Source: Nitrospira sp. (GTDB lineage Bacteria > Nitrospirota > Nitrospiria > Nitrospirales > Nitrospiraceae). Taken from it: a stretch of DNA of 5,986 nucleotides. Shown here piece by piece: positions 1-5,986 of the stretch. Every line of letters starts with the position of its first letter. The first letter of the stretch is position 1. The notes beneath the pieces were generated by a model that worked only from the letters and a program-made list of their open reading frames with translations, was not told where the DNA came from and ran no database searches. The position numbers and the translations under genes are program-made. Where the stretch lies: positions 1 to 5,986 of the forward strand of contig JAICVE010000189.1 in assembly GCA_025935475.1 (NCBI GenBank), written 5' to 3'.

Positions 1-3000
1 CCGGTTCATACTTGCGCATCCGTACTCGGAGCAGTTGCGAGTCCCAACTTGAGGCCGCCGCCTCGAATCCCGCCAGCTGCCTGACCACCTCGAACAAACC
101 GGCTTCCCCGTGTTGGCGGGAATCAGGTGCGATATGCTGCCACTGGAAGAGAAACCGCATAAAATCCGCCGTCGCGACGGGCTCGATCTCCTTGCGCAGT
201 TTCCCGACGGTCCGGCGATGAATCCGGGCGAGCAGCCGGCGGTGACACCACTCAAGCGGCATGGCCTGCCCTTCATCATCGGCCATTTGAGATGTCAAAT
301 CCGCATTTTGGCCCCTCGGCCGAAACTGGCCCCGGAGGACTTGGCCCTGGCTTTCGAGACGGACCAGAGCGGCCTCAAGACTTCCCTTCGGCAGATGCAA
401 CCGCGCGGTCAATTCCCGCGCCGTCGTTGGACCGATGCTTTCCATCCAACCCAGCACAATGGCATCGAGGGTCCGTTCATCGCCGTCTCCTGCCAGCAGT
501 CGTGCAACATCGGCTGCATGCTCCGCGGCCACCCATCCGCTAATGCGATGTGCTCCATCGATGGCGGTCAGTTCGGCGGCGCGACCTGAGTGCTTCAGCT
601 CCGTCATAAACTGCTGCCAACCCGACACCTCTCCGCCCGGAAGCCAGACGAGCGAGAGCAGCGCATCGTGCAGCTCATCGACATCACGCACAACCGGCCA
701 GGATTCCCTGACCACTTCGTCAATGGCCGAAGGATCCAATGCCCCGACCTCGCCGGCCAGCTCCACCGGCAGGGTCCGGCGCAGTTCGACGGCCCGCGCC
801 CGACGTTCCTCGAGCGGCGCGTCGTCGAGGAAGGCGTAGGGATTGGCATTCAATATTTCGTGCGAAAAGGGCGAGGGTGCCGGCGTGTCGACCGCGACGC
901 AGCGAATCGCTCCGGTCTCGATGTCTCGCAGGACGTGCGTCAGTCCTTCGACGTCCATGGCTTCAGTCAGGCAATCGCGAAGCGTTTCCTGGACCAACGG
1001 ATGGTCGGGGATCCGGCGCTCCCGATCAGCCGTCATATTATCCTGGCAGGCAATCGCATCGGGAAAGACTGCCGCGAGCAGATCCTCGGCTTTCATCCGC
1101 TGAATCTGCGGGGGGACTTTCTTGCCGTTTGAGAATCGCAACAACGCTAGCGAGCGCGAGGCGTTCCAACGCCAGCGTGTGGCGAACATGGGCGCGGCCA
1201 GCACGGCATGCAGCAGCACTTCCCGCACCGTTTGCGACTGCAGATAGCCGAACACGGATTCCAACGGAAAACTGTGTTTTTCGCCGAGCGAGATGACCAG
1301 ACCATTGTCAGTGGCCGCAGCTTGGAGTTCGAAATCAAAGGTGACACAGAAGCGCTTGCGCAAGGCCAATCCCCAGGCCTTGTTGATGCGCCCACCGAAG
1401 GGGGCATGAATGACAAGTTGCATTCCACCGCTTTCATCGAAAAACCGTTCAGCCACGATGGTGGCCTGCGTGGGAACCGTTCCGAGAACGGAGCGGCCGC
1501 TGAGCACGTACTCAACGGCCTGTTGGGCGCCGCGCGCGTCCAGACCACAATCCTGTATAAGCCAGTGAAGGGCCGACTGCTGCGCGTTGAGCGCTTTCTC
1601 TGCAATTTCCCTTCGGATGTCGGCCACTTCGGCCGAGAGCTCGGAGGTGCGCGAGGGAGCCTCGCCCCGCCAGAACGGAATGTTCGGTGGCGCGCCATGC
1701 GCATCTTCGACGCGCACTTTTCCCATTTCCACGCCTTTGATGCGCCAGGAGGTGTTGCCCAGCAGGATGATGTCGCCGGCCAGGCTCTCCACCGCAAAAT
1801 CCTCATCGACCGACCCCACGACCGTGCCCTCCGGCTCTGAGACCACCGCATAATTGGCCGTATCGGGAATCGCGCCTCCCGACGTGATCGCAGCCAGCCT
1901 CGCACCCCGCCGCCCTTTCACCGTGTGATGGATGCGATCATGGTGCAGGTAGGCCAGCCCGCGTCCTCGATTCGTTGAGATGCCTTCCGCCAGCATGTGA
2001 ACAATGCGATCGAACTCCGTTCGCTCGAGTTCTCGATAGGGAAACGCACGGCGGACGAGTGTGTAGAGGTCGGCTTCAGACCATGTGTGCGTCGCGGCGG
2101 CGGCGACGAGTTGTTGAGCGAGAATATCCAACGGCGCCGGAGGCACCCAAATGCGGTCCAATGTTCCCGCCCTGATAGCTCGTATCAGCGCCGCACATTC
2201 GAGCAATTCGTCGCGCGTCGTGGCGAACAGCCGGCCCTTCGGAATCGCCCTGACCCAATGCCCTGCGCGGCCGATCCGCTGCAAACAGGTGGCGATGGCC
2301 CGTGGCGAACCGATCTGACAGACGAGATCCACCGTTCCGACGTCGATGCCCAGCTCCAACGATGCCGTGGCCACTACGACACGGGTCGTGCCGCTCTTGA
2401 GGCGCTCTTCCGCAGAAAGCCGGATCTGCCGCGACAGGCTTCCGTGGTGGGCTGCCACCGCGCCTGGCCCAAGGTCCTTGAGTCGCTCCTCCAAATGATG
2501 CGAGACCCGCTCGGCCAAGCGGCGCGTGTTCACGAACACGAGCGTTGTCCGGTGCGCTCGTACCAGCTCGGCCACTCGATCATAGATATCCGACCAAATG
2601 GCGTTGGTGACAACCGCGCTCAGCTCGTCCTTGGGGACTTCGATCCCGACATCCATCCGCCGCTTGTGACCGACGTCGATGACCGTCGGAAGCGGACGGT
2701 CTCCGGCCAGGAACCTCGCCACCAATTCGATGGGACGCTGCGTGGCTGACAACCCGATTCGCTGCGGCTTCGCGAGCGTCAAGGCTTCCAGACGTTCGAG
2801 CGAGAGCGCCAAGTGCGACCCGCGCTTGTTGGGCGCAAGCGCATGAATTTCATCGACGATCACGGTCCGGACGGTTTGCAACAGATGCCGGCTTTTCTCG
2901 GCCGTGAGCAGGATAAACAGAGATTCCGGCGTGGTCACAAGGATGTGCGGCGGCCGCCTGAGCATCTGCTGGCGATCCGCCATCGGCGTGTCGCCGGTCC

Positions 3001-3352
3001 GGACCAGCACCCGCAGCTCGGGCATGAGGAGTCCGGCCTGGAGGGCAGCCTCGCCGATCTCGGCCAGTGGCTGTCGAAGATTTTTCTGGATGTCGTTACT
3101 GAGAGCTTTCAGCGGGGAGACATACAGGACCTGAGTCTGGTCTTCGAGCTCGCGCGCCAACGCCTGCGTAAAGAGCCGATCGATGCTGGAGAGAAACGCG
3201 GCAAAGGTCTTCCCGGAACCGGTTGGCGCCGCAATCAGCGCGTCCCGTCCGGACTGGATGACCGGCCAGGCCTCGGCCTGCACCTCGGTCGGGACGCCGA
3301 CGGAGGTCTGAAACCACTCAGCGATGAGGGGGTGAAAGCGCGTTAACGGCAT
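1..3352 (-). CDS. lhr: Long-form Lhr ATP-dependent helicase (3' end beyond left edge)
   Basis: This is a superfamily 2 helicase of the Lhr family, which uses ATP to translocate 3'-5' on single-stranded DNA and unwind duplexes or RNA:DNA hybrids in the cytoplasm; mycobacterial homologues are induced by DNA damage. The frame is open for all 1117 codons seen. Visible motifs are a Q-like PTEVQ at 21-25, Walker A APTGSGKT at 42-49, YVSPLKAL at 77-84, TTPESL at 140-145, DEIHA at 167-171, SATQ at 202-205, VFVNTRR at 272-278, VVATASLELGID at 326-337 and QRIGRAGH at 358-365. PPAPLDILAQQ at 404-414, PFWRGE at 559-564 and HAPFGGRINKAWGLALRK at 649-666 are Lhr-core signatures. The frame continues past the core into EWCHRRLLARIHR near 1034-1046, so this is the long form (E. 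coli Lhr is about 1540 residues), not the short Lhr2 type. ATG at 3352 is the only start possible: an in-frame TAG lies at 3362-3364 and no start codon follows before the first motif. No Shine-Dalgarno is visible. Confidence 0.96.
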   Translation of the reverse strand, partial: MPLTRFHPLIAEWFQTSVGVPTEVQAEAWPVIQSGRDALIAAPTGSGKTFAAFLSSIDRLFTQALARELEDQTQVLYVSPLKALSNDIQKNLRQPLAEIGEAALQAGLLMPELRVLVRTGDTPMADRQQMLRRPPHILVTTPESLFILLTAEKSRHLLQTVRTVIVDEIHALAPNKRGSHLALSLERLEALTLAKPQRIGLSATQRPIELVARFLAGDRPLPTVIDVGHKRRMDVGIEVPKDELSAVVTNAIWSDIYDRVAELVRAHRTTLVFVNTRRLAERVSHHLEERLKDLGPGAVAAHHGSLSRQIRLSAEERLKSGTTRVVVATASLELGIDVGTVDLVCQIGSPRAIATCLQRIGRAGHWVRAIPKGRLFATTRDELLECAALIRAIRAGTLDRIWVPPAPLDILAQQLVAAAATHTWSEADLYTLVRRAFPYRELERTEFDRIVHMLAEGISTNRGRGLAYLHHDRIHHTVKGRRGARLAAITSGGAIPDTANYAVVSEPEGTVVGSVDEDFAVESLAGDIILLGNTSWRIKGVEMGKVRVEDAHGAPPNIPFWRGEAPSRTSELSAEVADIRREIAEKALNAQQSALHWLIQDCGLDARGAQQAVEYVLSGRSVLGTVPTQATIVAERFFDESGGMQLVIHAPFGGRINKAWGLALRKRFCVTFDFELQAAATDNGLVISLGEKHSFPLESVFGYLQSQTVREVLLHAVLAAPMFATRWRWNASRSLALLRFSNGKKVPPQIQRMKAEDLLAAVFPDAIACQDNMTADRERRIPDHPLVQETLRDCLTEAMDVEGLTHVLRDIETGAIRCVAVDTPAPSPFSHEILNANPYAFLDDAPLEERRARAVELRRTLPVELAGEVGALDPSAIDEVVRESWPVVRDVDELHDALLSLVWLPGGEVSGWQQFMTELKHSGRAAELTAIDGAHRISGWVAAEHAADVARLLAGDGDERTLDAIVLGWMESIGPTTARELTARLHLPKGSLEAALVRLESQGQVLRGQFRPRGQNADLTSQMADDEGQAMPLEWCHRRLLARIHRRTVGKLRKEIEPVATADFMRFLFQWQHIAPDSRQHGEAGLFEVVRQLAGFEAAASSWDSQLLRVRMRKYEP

Positions 3353-3378
3353 CCAGTGATGCTAGGATGCCGTCAACG
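3341..3378. repeat. 14-bp inverted repeat around the lhr -10 element and start codon
   Basis: The arms at 3341-3354 and 3365-3378 are complementary at 13 of 14 positions around a 10-base centre. The one mismatch (3345 against 3374) would be a G-U pair in minus-strand RNA, giving a continuous 14-bp stem. The proposed -10 hexamer (3359-3364) lies in the centre, and the lhr ATG (3350-3352) lies inside one arm. A 10-bp perfect palindrome, TCAACGTTGA, overlaps the outer arm at 3373-3382. Possible readings are a dimeric-repressor operator or, in transcripts read through from the lipoprotein gene, a stem hiding the start codon. No U-tract follows, so it is not a typical intrinsic terminator. Confidence 0.7.
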
Positions 3379-3387
3379 TTGAGTCAA
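3353..3387 (-). promoter_or_regulatory. Candidate sigma70-type promoter of lhr, possibly giving a leaderless mRNA
   Basis: On the minus strand, TTGACT (3387-3382, five of six consensus bases) is followed by exactly 17 bp and then TAGCAT (3364-3359, four of six). Six bases separate the -10 from the ATG at 3352, so the normal start distance puts +1 on the A of the start codon. This fits the absence of a Shine-Dalgarno. The -10 is weak, so the call rests on spacing and position as well as on the hexamers. Confidence 0.45.
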
Positions 3388-3418
3388 GTGGTCGCCGAAT
3401 GCGTTGAACGAATCCTGA

Positions 3419-4837
3419 TCACTGCACAGCGAAATTGGCGACATTCTCTCCGACGACTAACGGCGCATTGAGCTTCGTGCTCGTTCCAAGGGACGAAAAC
3501 GCCGTTCGATACAATTCGATGATCCCAGGATTATCCTGATTTGCACGGTAGATGGCGCTGTTGCTGTCGGGCCCCACTACATACGTCGCGACATTCTGTC
3601 CGATGACCAATGCCGGATTTATCCTCGGGGCTCCAGGGAAACCGAACACCGCTCTGTAAATCTCTTCGACGCCGTCTGTGTTTTGATCGGCTTTGTAAAC
3701 GACACCACCACTGTTGGGAAACAGGACAAAATCCACGACATCTTCCGTCCCCGTGAAGGGCGGATTCAGCTGAGAATTCACGTTTCCTGAAAATACCGTG
3801 CGAAAAATCTCGAACACGTCGTTGGTGGTCTGATCGGCTGTATAGACCACACCGCTGCTGTCAGGAATGACGGCAAACAAGACGACATCGCCGCCGGCAG
3901 TCAGCACGGGATTGAGCTTGATGTTGGTCGGCGCGGCAGCGATCACCGTCCGGTACAGCTCGAACACCTCGTCGGTGTCTTGATCAGCACGGTACACGAC
4001 GGAGAGCCCATCGGGGGTAATCGCGAAGGCGGTCACGTTTCCGTTCGCGACGAGGACGCCGTTGAGTTGAATGCTGCCGCCCCCTCCGGCCGGAACGATA
4101 AAGACCTGGTTGGTGCCGATCGGACGGTTGGCGATATAGACCACATTTGCGCTATCAGGAGTCACGGCGAAGGCAGCCACGTTCTGTCCCGCGAGGAGCG
4201 GCGGGTTCACCAGCCGATTGGTCGCAGGCGCCGTGGCAAACAGCACCCGATAGAGCTCGCTGACGCCGTCGGTATCTTGATCGGCGCGGTAAATCGCGCC
4301 TGTGCTGTCGGGGAGAATGACGAAGGTTTCCAGATCCTGCGAAAGGCCATAGACCGGATTGAGTTGGCTCCTCACCAGACCGACGAACACGGTTCGGAAC
4401 AGCTCGAATACCTCGTCGATGTTTTGATCGGCACGGTAGACGACCGAAGACCCGTCGGGCGTCACGGCAAACTGCACGACATCTCCGCCGGCGACGAGGA
4501 CGCCGTTGAGCTTGGTACTGGTGCCGGGCGTCGCCAGATTGACAAGATATAGTTCGAAGACGTCGTCCTGGTCCTGATCGGCGAGGTACACGACAGCCGA
4601 ACCATTGGGGGTCAAGGCGAAACTCACAACAGTGCGTCCGACAGGAAGGGTTGGATTGAGTTTTGCGCCGGAGCTGGCAAGAAACAACTCAAAAACACCG
4701 GCGATATCCTGGTCGGCAAGATAGACGACTGTTCCACTGGCAGGGACGACATTGCCGCCGCTCCCGTTGTCATCGACACAGCTTGTCAAGAAAAGGACAG
4801 TTACAGCGACGAGGAGGAGTGCCGGTTTCATAGTCAC
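3419..4837 (-). CDS. Lipoprotein with nine TolB/PD40-like beta-propeller repeats
   Basis: The predicted protein is exported, lipid-anchored and built almost entirely of repeats; its function is not known. The N terminus has Lys4, a hydrophobic stretch at about 5-17 and a lipobox LTSC with Cys20 as the lipidated residue, followed by a short linker rich in Gly, Asn and Asp. From about residue 34 to the end there are nine repeats of 45-51 residues with the consensus VVY-ADQ-DTDxVFELYR, KLN, then VxxFAVTPDG. The repeat tyrosines are 39, 84, 134, 183, 234, 282, 332, 381 and 430. The protein starts with the VVY strand and ends with a lone FAVQ strand, as expected if that last strand closes the propeller ring. 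The family resembles TolB-type PD40/WD40-like propellers, but there is no TolB N-terminal domain. Position 4837 is a GTG; ATG at 4831 would give MKPALLLV, a more typical lipoprotein start, and may be the true one. An in-frame TAG at 4844-4846 bars any longer form. Confidence 0.88.
   Translation of the reverse strand: MTMKPALLLVAVTVLFLTSCVDDNGSGGNVVPASGTVVYLADQDIAGVFELFLASSGAKLNPTLPVGRTVVSFALTPNGSAVVYLADQDQDDVFELYLVNLATPGTSTKLNGVLVAGGDVVQFAVTPDGSSVVYRADQNIDEVFELFRTVFVGLVRSQLNPVYGLSQDLETFVILPDSTGAIYRADQDTDGVSELYRVLFATAPATNRLVNPPLLAGQNVAAFAVTPDSANVVYIANRPIGTNQVFIVPAGGGGSIQLNGVLVANGNVTAFAITPDGLSVVYRADQDTDEVFELYRTVIAAAPTNIKLNPVLTAGGDVVLFAVIPDSSGVVYTADQTTNDVFEIFRTVFSGNVNSQLNPPFTGTEDVVDFVLFPNSGGVVYKADQNTDGVEEIYRAVFGFPGAPRINPALVIGQNVATYVVGPDSNSAIYRANQDNPGIIELYRTAFSSLGTSTKLNAPLVVGENVANFAVQ
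3422..4738 (-). repeat. Nine tandem coding repeats (about 147 bp each)
   Basis: The lipoprotein gene is an array of nine imperfect units of about 135-153 bp. At DNA level the best-conserved part is the stretch encoding the YRADQDTD segment, seen on the plus strand as recurring TTGATCGGC-GGTA words near 3688, 3980, 4279, 4425 and 4576. Repeat 5 (residues 229-277) has lost the acidic loop and the ELYR strand, and repeat 1 is four to five residues shorter than the rest. The pattern suggests growth by internal duplication followed by divergence. Confidence 0.85.
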
Positions 4838-4864
4838 CGCATTCTAACTCAACCAAGGTCCGAA

Positions 4865-4894
4865 ATTATGTATGCACAATTACGTATCTTTGAA
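4865..4894 (-). promoter_or_regulatory. Weak candidate promoter for the lipoprotein gene
   Basis: On the minus strand, TTCAAA (4894-4889) and CATAAT (4870-4865) are 18 bp apart and lie in the most AT-rich patch of the window, about 30-60 bp before the lipoprotein start. The -10 matches five of six consensus bases, the -35 only four. Two near-identical 9-bp direct repeats, AATTATGTA and AATTACGTA (plus strand 4864-4872 and 4878-4886), overlap it and might bind a regulator. Confidence 0.28.
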
Positions 4895-4936
4895 AGTGCC
4901 TTACTTGACATTCTGTAGGGGAGAAGTCTGCGGTTA

Positions 4937-4958
4937 GAGAGTGTGTAGTCTGACTCTC
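4937..4958. repeat. Small inverted repeat just beyond the propeller remnant
   Basis: GAGAGT at 4937-4942 and ACTCTC at 4953-4958 form a perfect 6-bp inverted repeat with a 10-base loop, four bases past the stop codon of the remnant. A weak transcript end is possible, but the stem is short and no U-tract follows on either strand. Confidence 0.25.
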
Positions 4959-4962
4959 AAGA

Positions 4963-5166
4963 TTACGGCCGTCCCGGCGTCGCAATTGCCCGCGGCGTGA
5001 CACCCCCAGGGAACGGCGAGCCGGACACAGCGGCCAGCGCGCCCGAGGTGCCGTTGATGGAATAGGCGAAGACGTCGTTGGAGCCTTGGTTGGCGGCATA
5101 GAGGAAGGCTCCGTCCGGCGACACCGTGACAGCTGACACCGCCGAAAGCTGAATAGGAGAGGACAA
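4963..5166 (-). pseudogene. 3' remnant of a lactonase/YncE-like beta-propeller gene
   Basis: The reading frame, ending in TAA at 4963-4965, contains VTVSPDGAFLYAANQGSNDV, then FAYSINGTSGAL and SGSPFPGGVTPRAIATPG. These are typical of one blade of the lactonase/YncE-like seven-bladed propellers, which are usually 300-400 residues long and often secreted. Only about 55 residues resemble the family. Similarity fades near position 5140, and an in-frame TGA lies at 5170-5172. The only start codon available is TTG at 5166, with no signal peptide and no clear ribosome binding site. I found no further blade in any frame up to 5298. It is best read as the C-terminal end of a gene whose 5' part was lost. 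A real 67-residue protein is possible but unlikely. Confidence 0.65.
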
Positions 5167-5298
5167 GGCTCAGGACACTTTGTCTTCCGAGAACGCAGCT
5201 ATCAACTAAAAATGCATGCCAAATACCCTGGTTGATTTTCGTAGATTCTCGCCAAGCGACGAAGGCAAACTGTCCCCAAATCCAGACAGGCACTTCGC
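5167..5298. other. Intergenic gap between the propeller remnant and the dehydrogenase gene
   Basis: This 132-bp stretch separates genes of opposite orientation, and the lost 5' end of the propeller gene would have been here. It shows no convincing coding sequence, RNA gene or promoter. A 5-bp inverted repeat, CTGTC/GACAG, at 5270-5274 and 5285-5289 lies just before the plus-strand gene but is too short to call. Confidence 0.5.
5288..5290 (+). promoter_or_regulatory. Shine-Dalgarno core of the dehydrogenase gene
   Basis: AGG lies eight bases before the ATG at 5299. It is short but well spaced and supports that start. An in-frame TAG at 5242-5244, with no ATG, GTG or TTG between it and 5299, excludes a standard upstream start. 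Confidence 0.4.
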
Positions 5299-5986
5299 AT
5301 GAGAATAAAACGAAACACTGTTGTGATCTTGGGATCCGGCTACTTGGCCCGCTTTATGCTTTTCCTTACAGACTTTTACCAGAATGTCCTCCATACGAGC
5401 CGAGATCCGGAGCACCATCTCACGTGGCTTCCACAGGCACAAAGGCTGCGGTTCGATCTGAACGAAACGGATACATGGAGCAACATTCCCTCCAATGCCG
5501 ATTTATTGTGGTGTTTTCCTGCCTCGCCGTTACCCGCCGTTCAACAATTCGCCTCACATATCAATGGACCATCTCGACCGCTCGTTGTCCTGGGCAGCAC
5601 GTCGGCATACGATGCCGGCATCGCTCACGACTATCCACCGCCCTGGATCGATGAAACCGCGCCACTTGATCTCGAGAAACCGAGGGTGCAAGGCGAAGAA
5701 TTCCTCCGTGCCGAATGCGGGGCGATCGTCTTGCGAGTGGCCGGCATCTACGGACCGGGCCGGCATCCTTACGAGTGGATCAAGAAGGGGCGCGTCGGGC
5801 TTTCGGACAAATACGTGAATCTGATTCACGTGGAGGACTTGGCAGCAATTTGCCTGGCGGCGTTAGAACACGGAGTGTCCGGAACCATCTACAATGTCAG
5901 CGATGGCATGCCGAGGACGTGGAGAGAAATCGGCCGAAGCCTCGATGGAGGTCAACCAGAGACAGCGGAGCAGAAGCAGCCACGAG
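5299..5986 (+). CDS. Atypical SDR / NAD-dependent epimerase-dehydratase family protein (3' end beyond right edge)
   Basis: The 229 residues seen form most of a Rossmann-fold protein of the extended or atypical short-chain dehydrogenase group, similar in plan to YeeZ-type proteins, which are usually about 270-290 residues. The nucleotide-binding loop is VVILGSGYLA with Gly12, Gly14 and Ala17 (GxGxxA). Other family landmarks are VVLGSTSAY at 96-104, WIDETAPL at 116-123, VLRVAGIYGPGRHP at 144-157, NLIHVEDLA at 174-182 and GTIYNVSDG at 195-203. Tyr104 follows the usual Ser-Thr-Ser strand, but position 108 is Ile instead of the Lys of the catalytic YxxxK pair, so classical SDR catalysis is doubtful. 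It may bind NAD(P) and act on a sugar nucleotide or other substrate; the sequence does not say which. It is cytoplasmic, with no signal peptide, and is transcribed away from the other genes. Confidence 0.88.
   Translation, partial: MRIKRNTVVILGSGYLARFMLFLTDFYQNVLHTSRDPEHHLTWLPQAQRLRFDLNETDTWSNIPSNADLLWCFPASPLPAVQQFASHINGPSRPLVVLGSTSAYDAGIAHDYPPPWIDETAPLDLEKPRVQGEEFLRAECGAIVLRVAGIYGPGRHPYEWIKKGRVGLSDKYVNLIHVEDLAAICLAALEHGVSGTIYNVSDGMPRTWREIGRSLDGGQPETAEQKQPR

Noticed and set aside
1147..1905. Minus-strand 252-codon open frame
   Set aside because: It overlaps lhr in another frame, is extremely rich in Arg, Ser and Trp, and shows no motif; lhr in the neighbouring frame carries the conserved residues.
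110..2749. Several plus-strand open frames of 130-250 codons (for example 590-1132, 1208-1840 and 1997-2749)
   Set aside because: They lie antisense to the intact lhr frame, match no family I recognise, and are expected from GC-rich codon use on the opposite strand.
3341..3378. Intrinsic terminator for the lipoprotein gene
   Set aside because: The stem is long, but no run of U follows on the minus strand and the arm contains the lhr start codon.
3980..4552. Plus-strand 190-codon frame within the lipoprotein gene
   Set aside because: Its apparent repeats are the mirror of the real coding repeats on the minus strand.
3422..4738. CRISPR-like or satellite array
   Set aside because: The units are about 147 bp, in frame and diverged like protein repeats; there are no short identical repeats with unique spacers.
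4905..4910. Perfect TTGACA on the plus strand as a -35 element
   Set aside because: No -10-like hexamer lies 16-18 bp downstream, and the sequence that follows is the 3' end of the minus-strand remnant.
4934..5293. Minus-strand 119-codon frame overlapping the propeller remnant
   Set aside because: The propeller motifs are in the other frame. This one reads as low-complexity Cys/Arg/Leu-rich sequence.

Overview
The window holds one large helicase gene running off the left edge, one complete lipoprotein gene, one gene remnant, and one dehydrogenase-like gene running off the right edge. The DNA is moderately GC-rich and looks like an ordinary bacterial chromosome. A long-form Lhr helicase, a lipoprotein made of TolB/PD40-type propeller repeats and a scrap of a lactonase/YncE-type propeller would suit an environmental Gram-negative such as Nitrospirota or a proteobacterium. 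That placement is a low-confidence guess, because no marker gene is present.

Layout. Positions 1-3352 (minus strand) carry an uninterrupted 1117-codon reading frame, the N-terminal three quarters of a long-form Lhr helicase; its 3' end lies beyond position 1. The gap 3353-3418 holds a candidate sigma70-type promoter whose predicted start point falls on the A of the lhr ATG. It also holds a 14-bp inverted repeat that flanks the -10 element and covers the start codon. Positions 3419-4837 (minus) encode a lipoprotein of nine ~49-residue repeats, most with an acidic DxDxDG-like loop. Positions 4963-5166 (minus) hold about one blade of a lactonase/YncE-like propeller, best read as the 3' remnant of a lost gene. 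After a 132-bp gap, an atypical short-chain dehydrogenase/epimerase gene starts at 5299 (plus) and leaves the window at 5986.

Function. The helicase is probably a DNA-repair or nucleic-acid remodelling enzyme and appears to have its own promoter. The lipoprotein and the propeller remnant would both act outside the cytoplasm. Nothing ties the three main genes into one pathway, and I see no defence island, CRISPR array, transposase, tRNA or rRNA. No new multi-gene system is evident. The points most worth a second look are the lhr start region and the regular nine-repeat acidic-loop lipoprotein.
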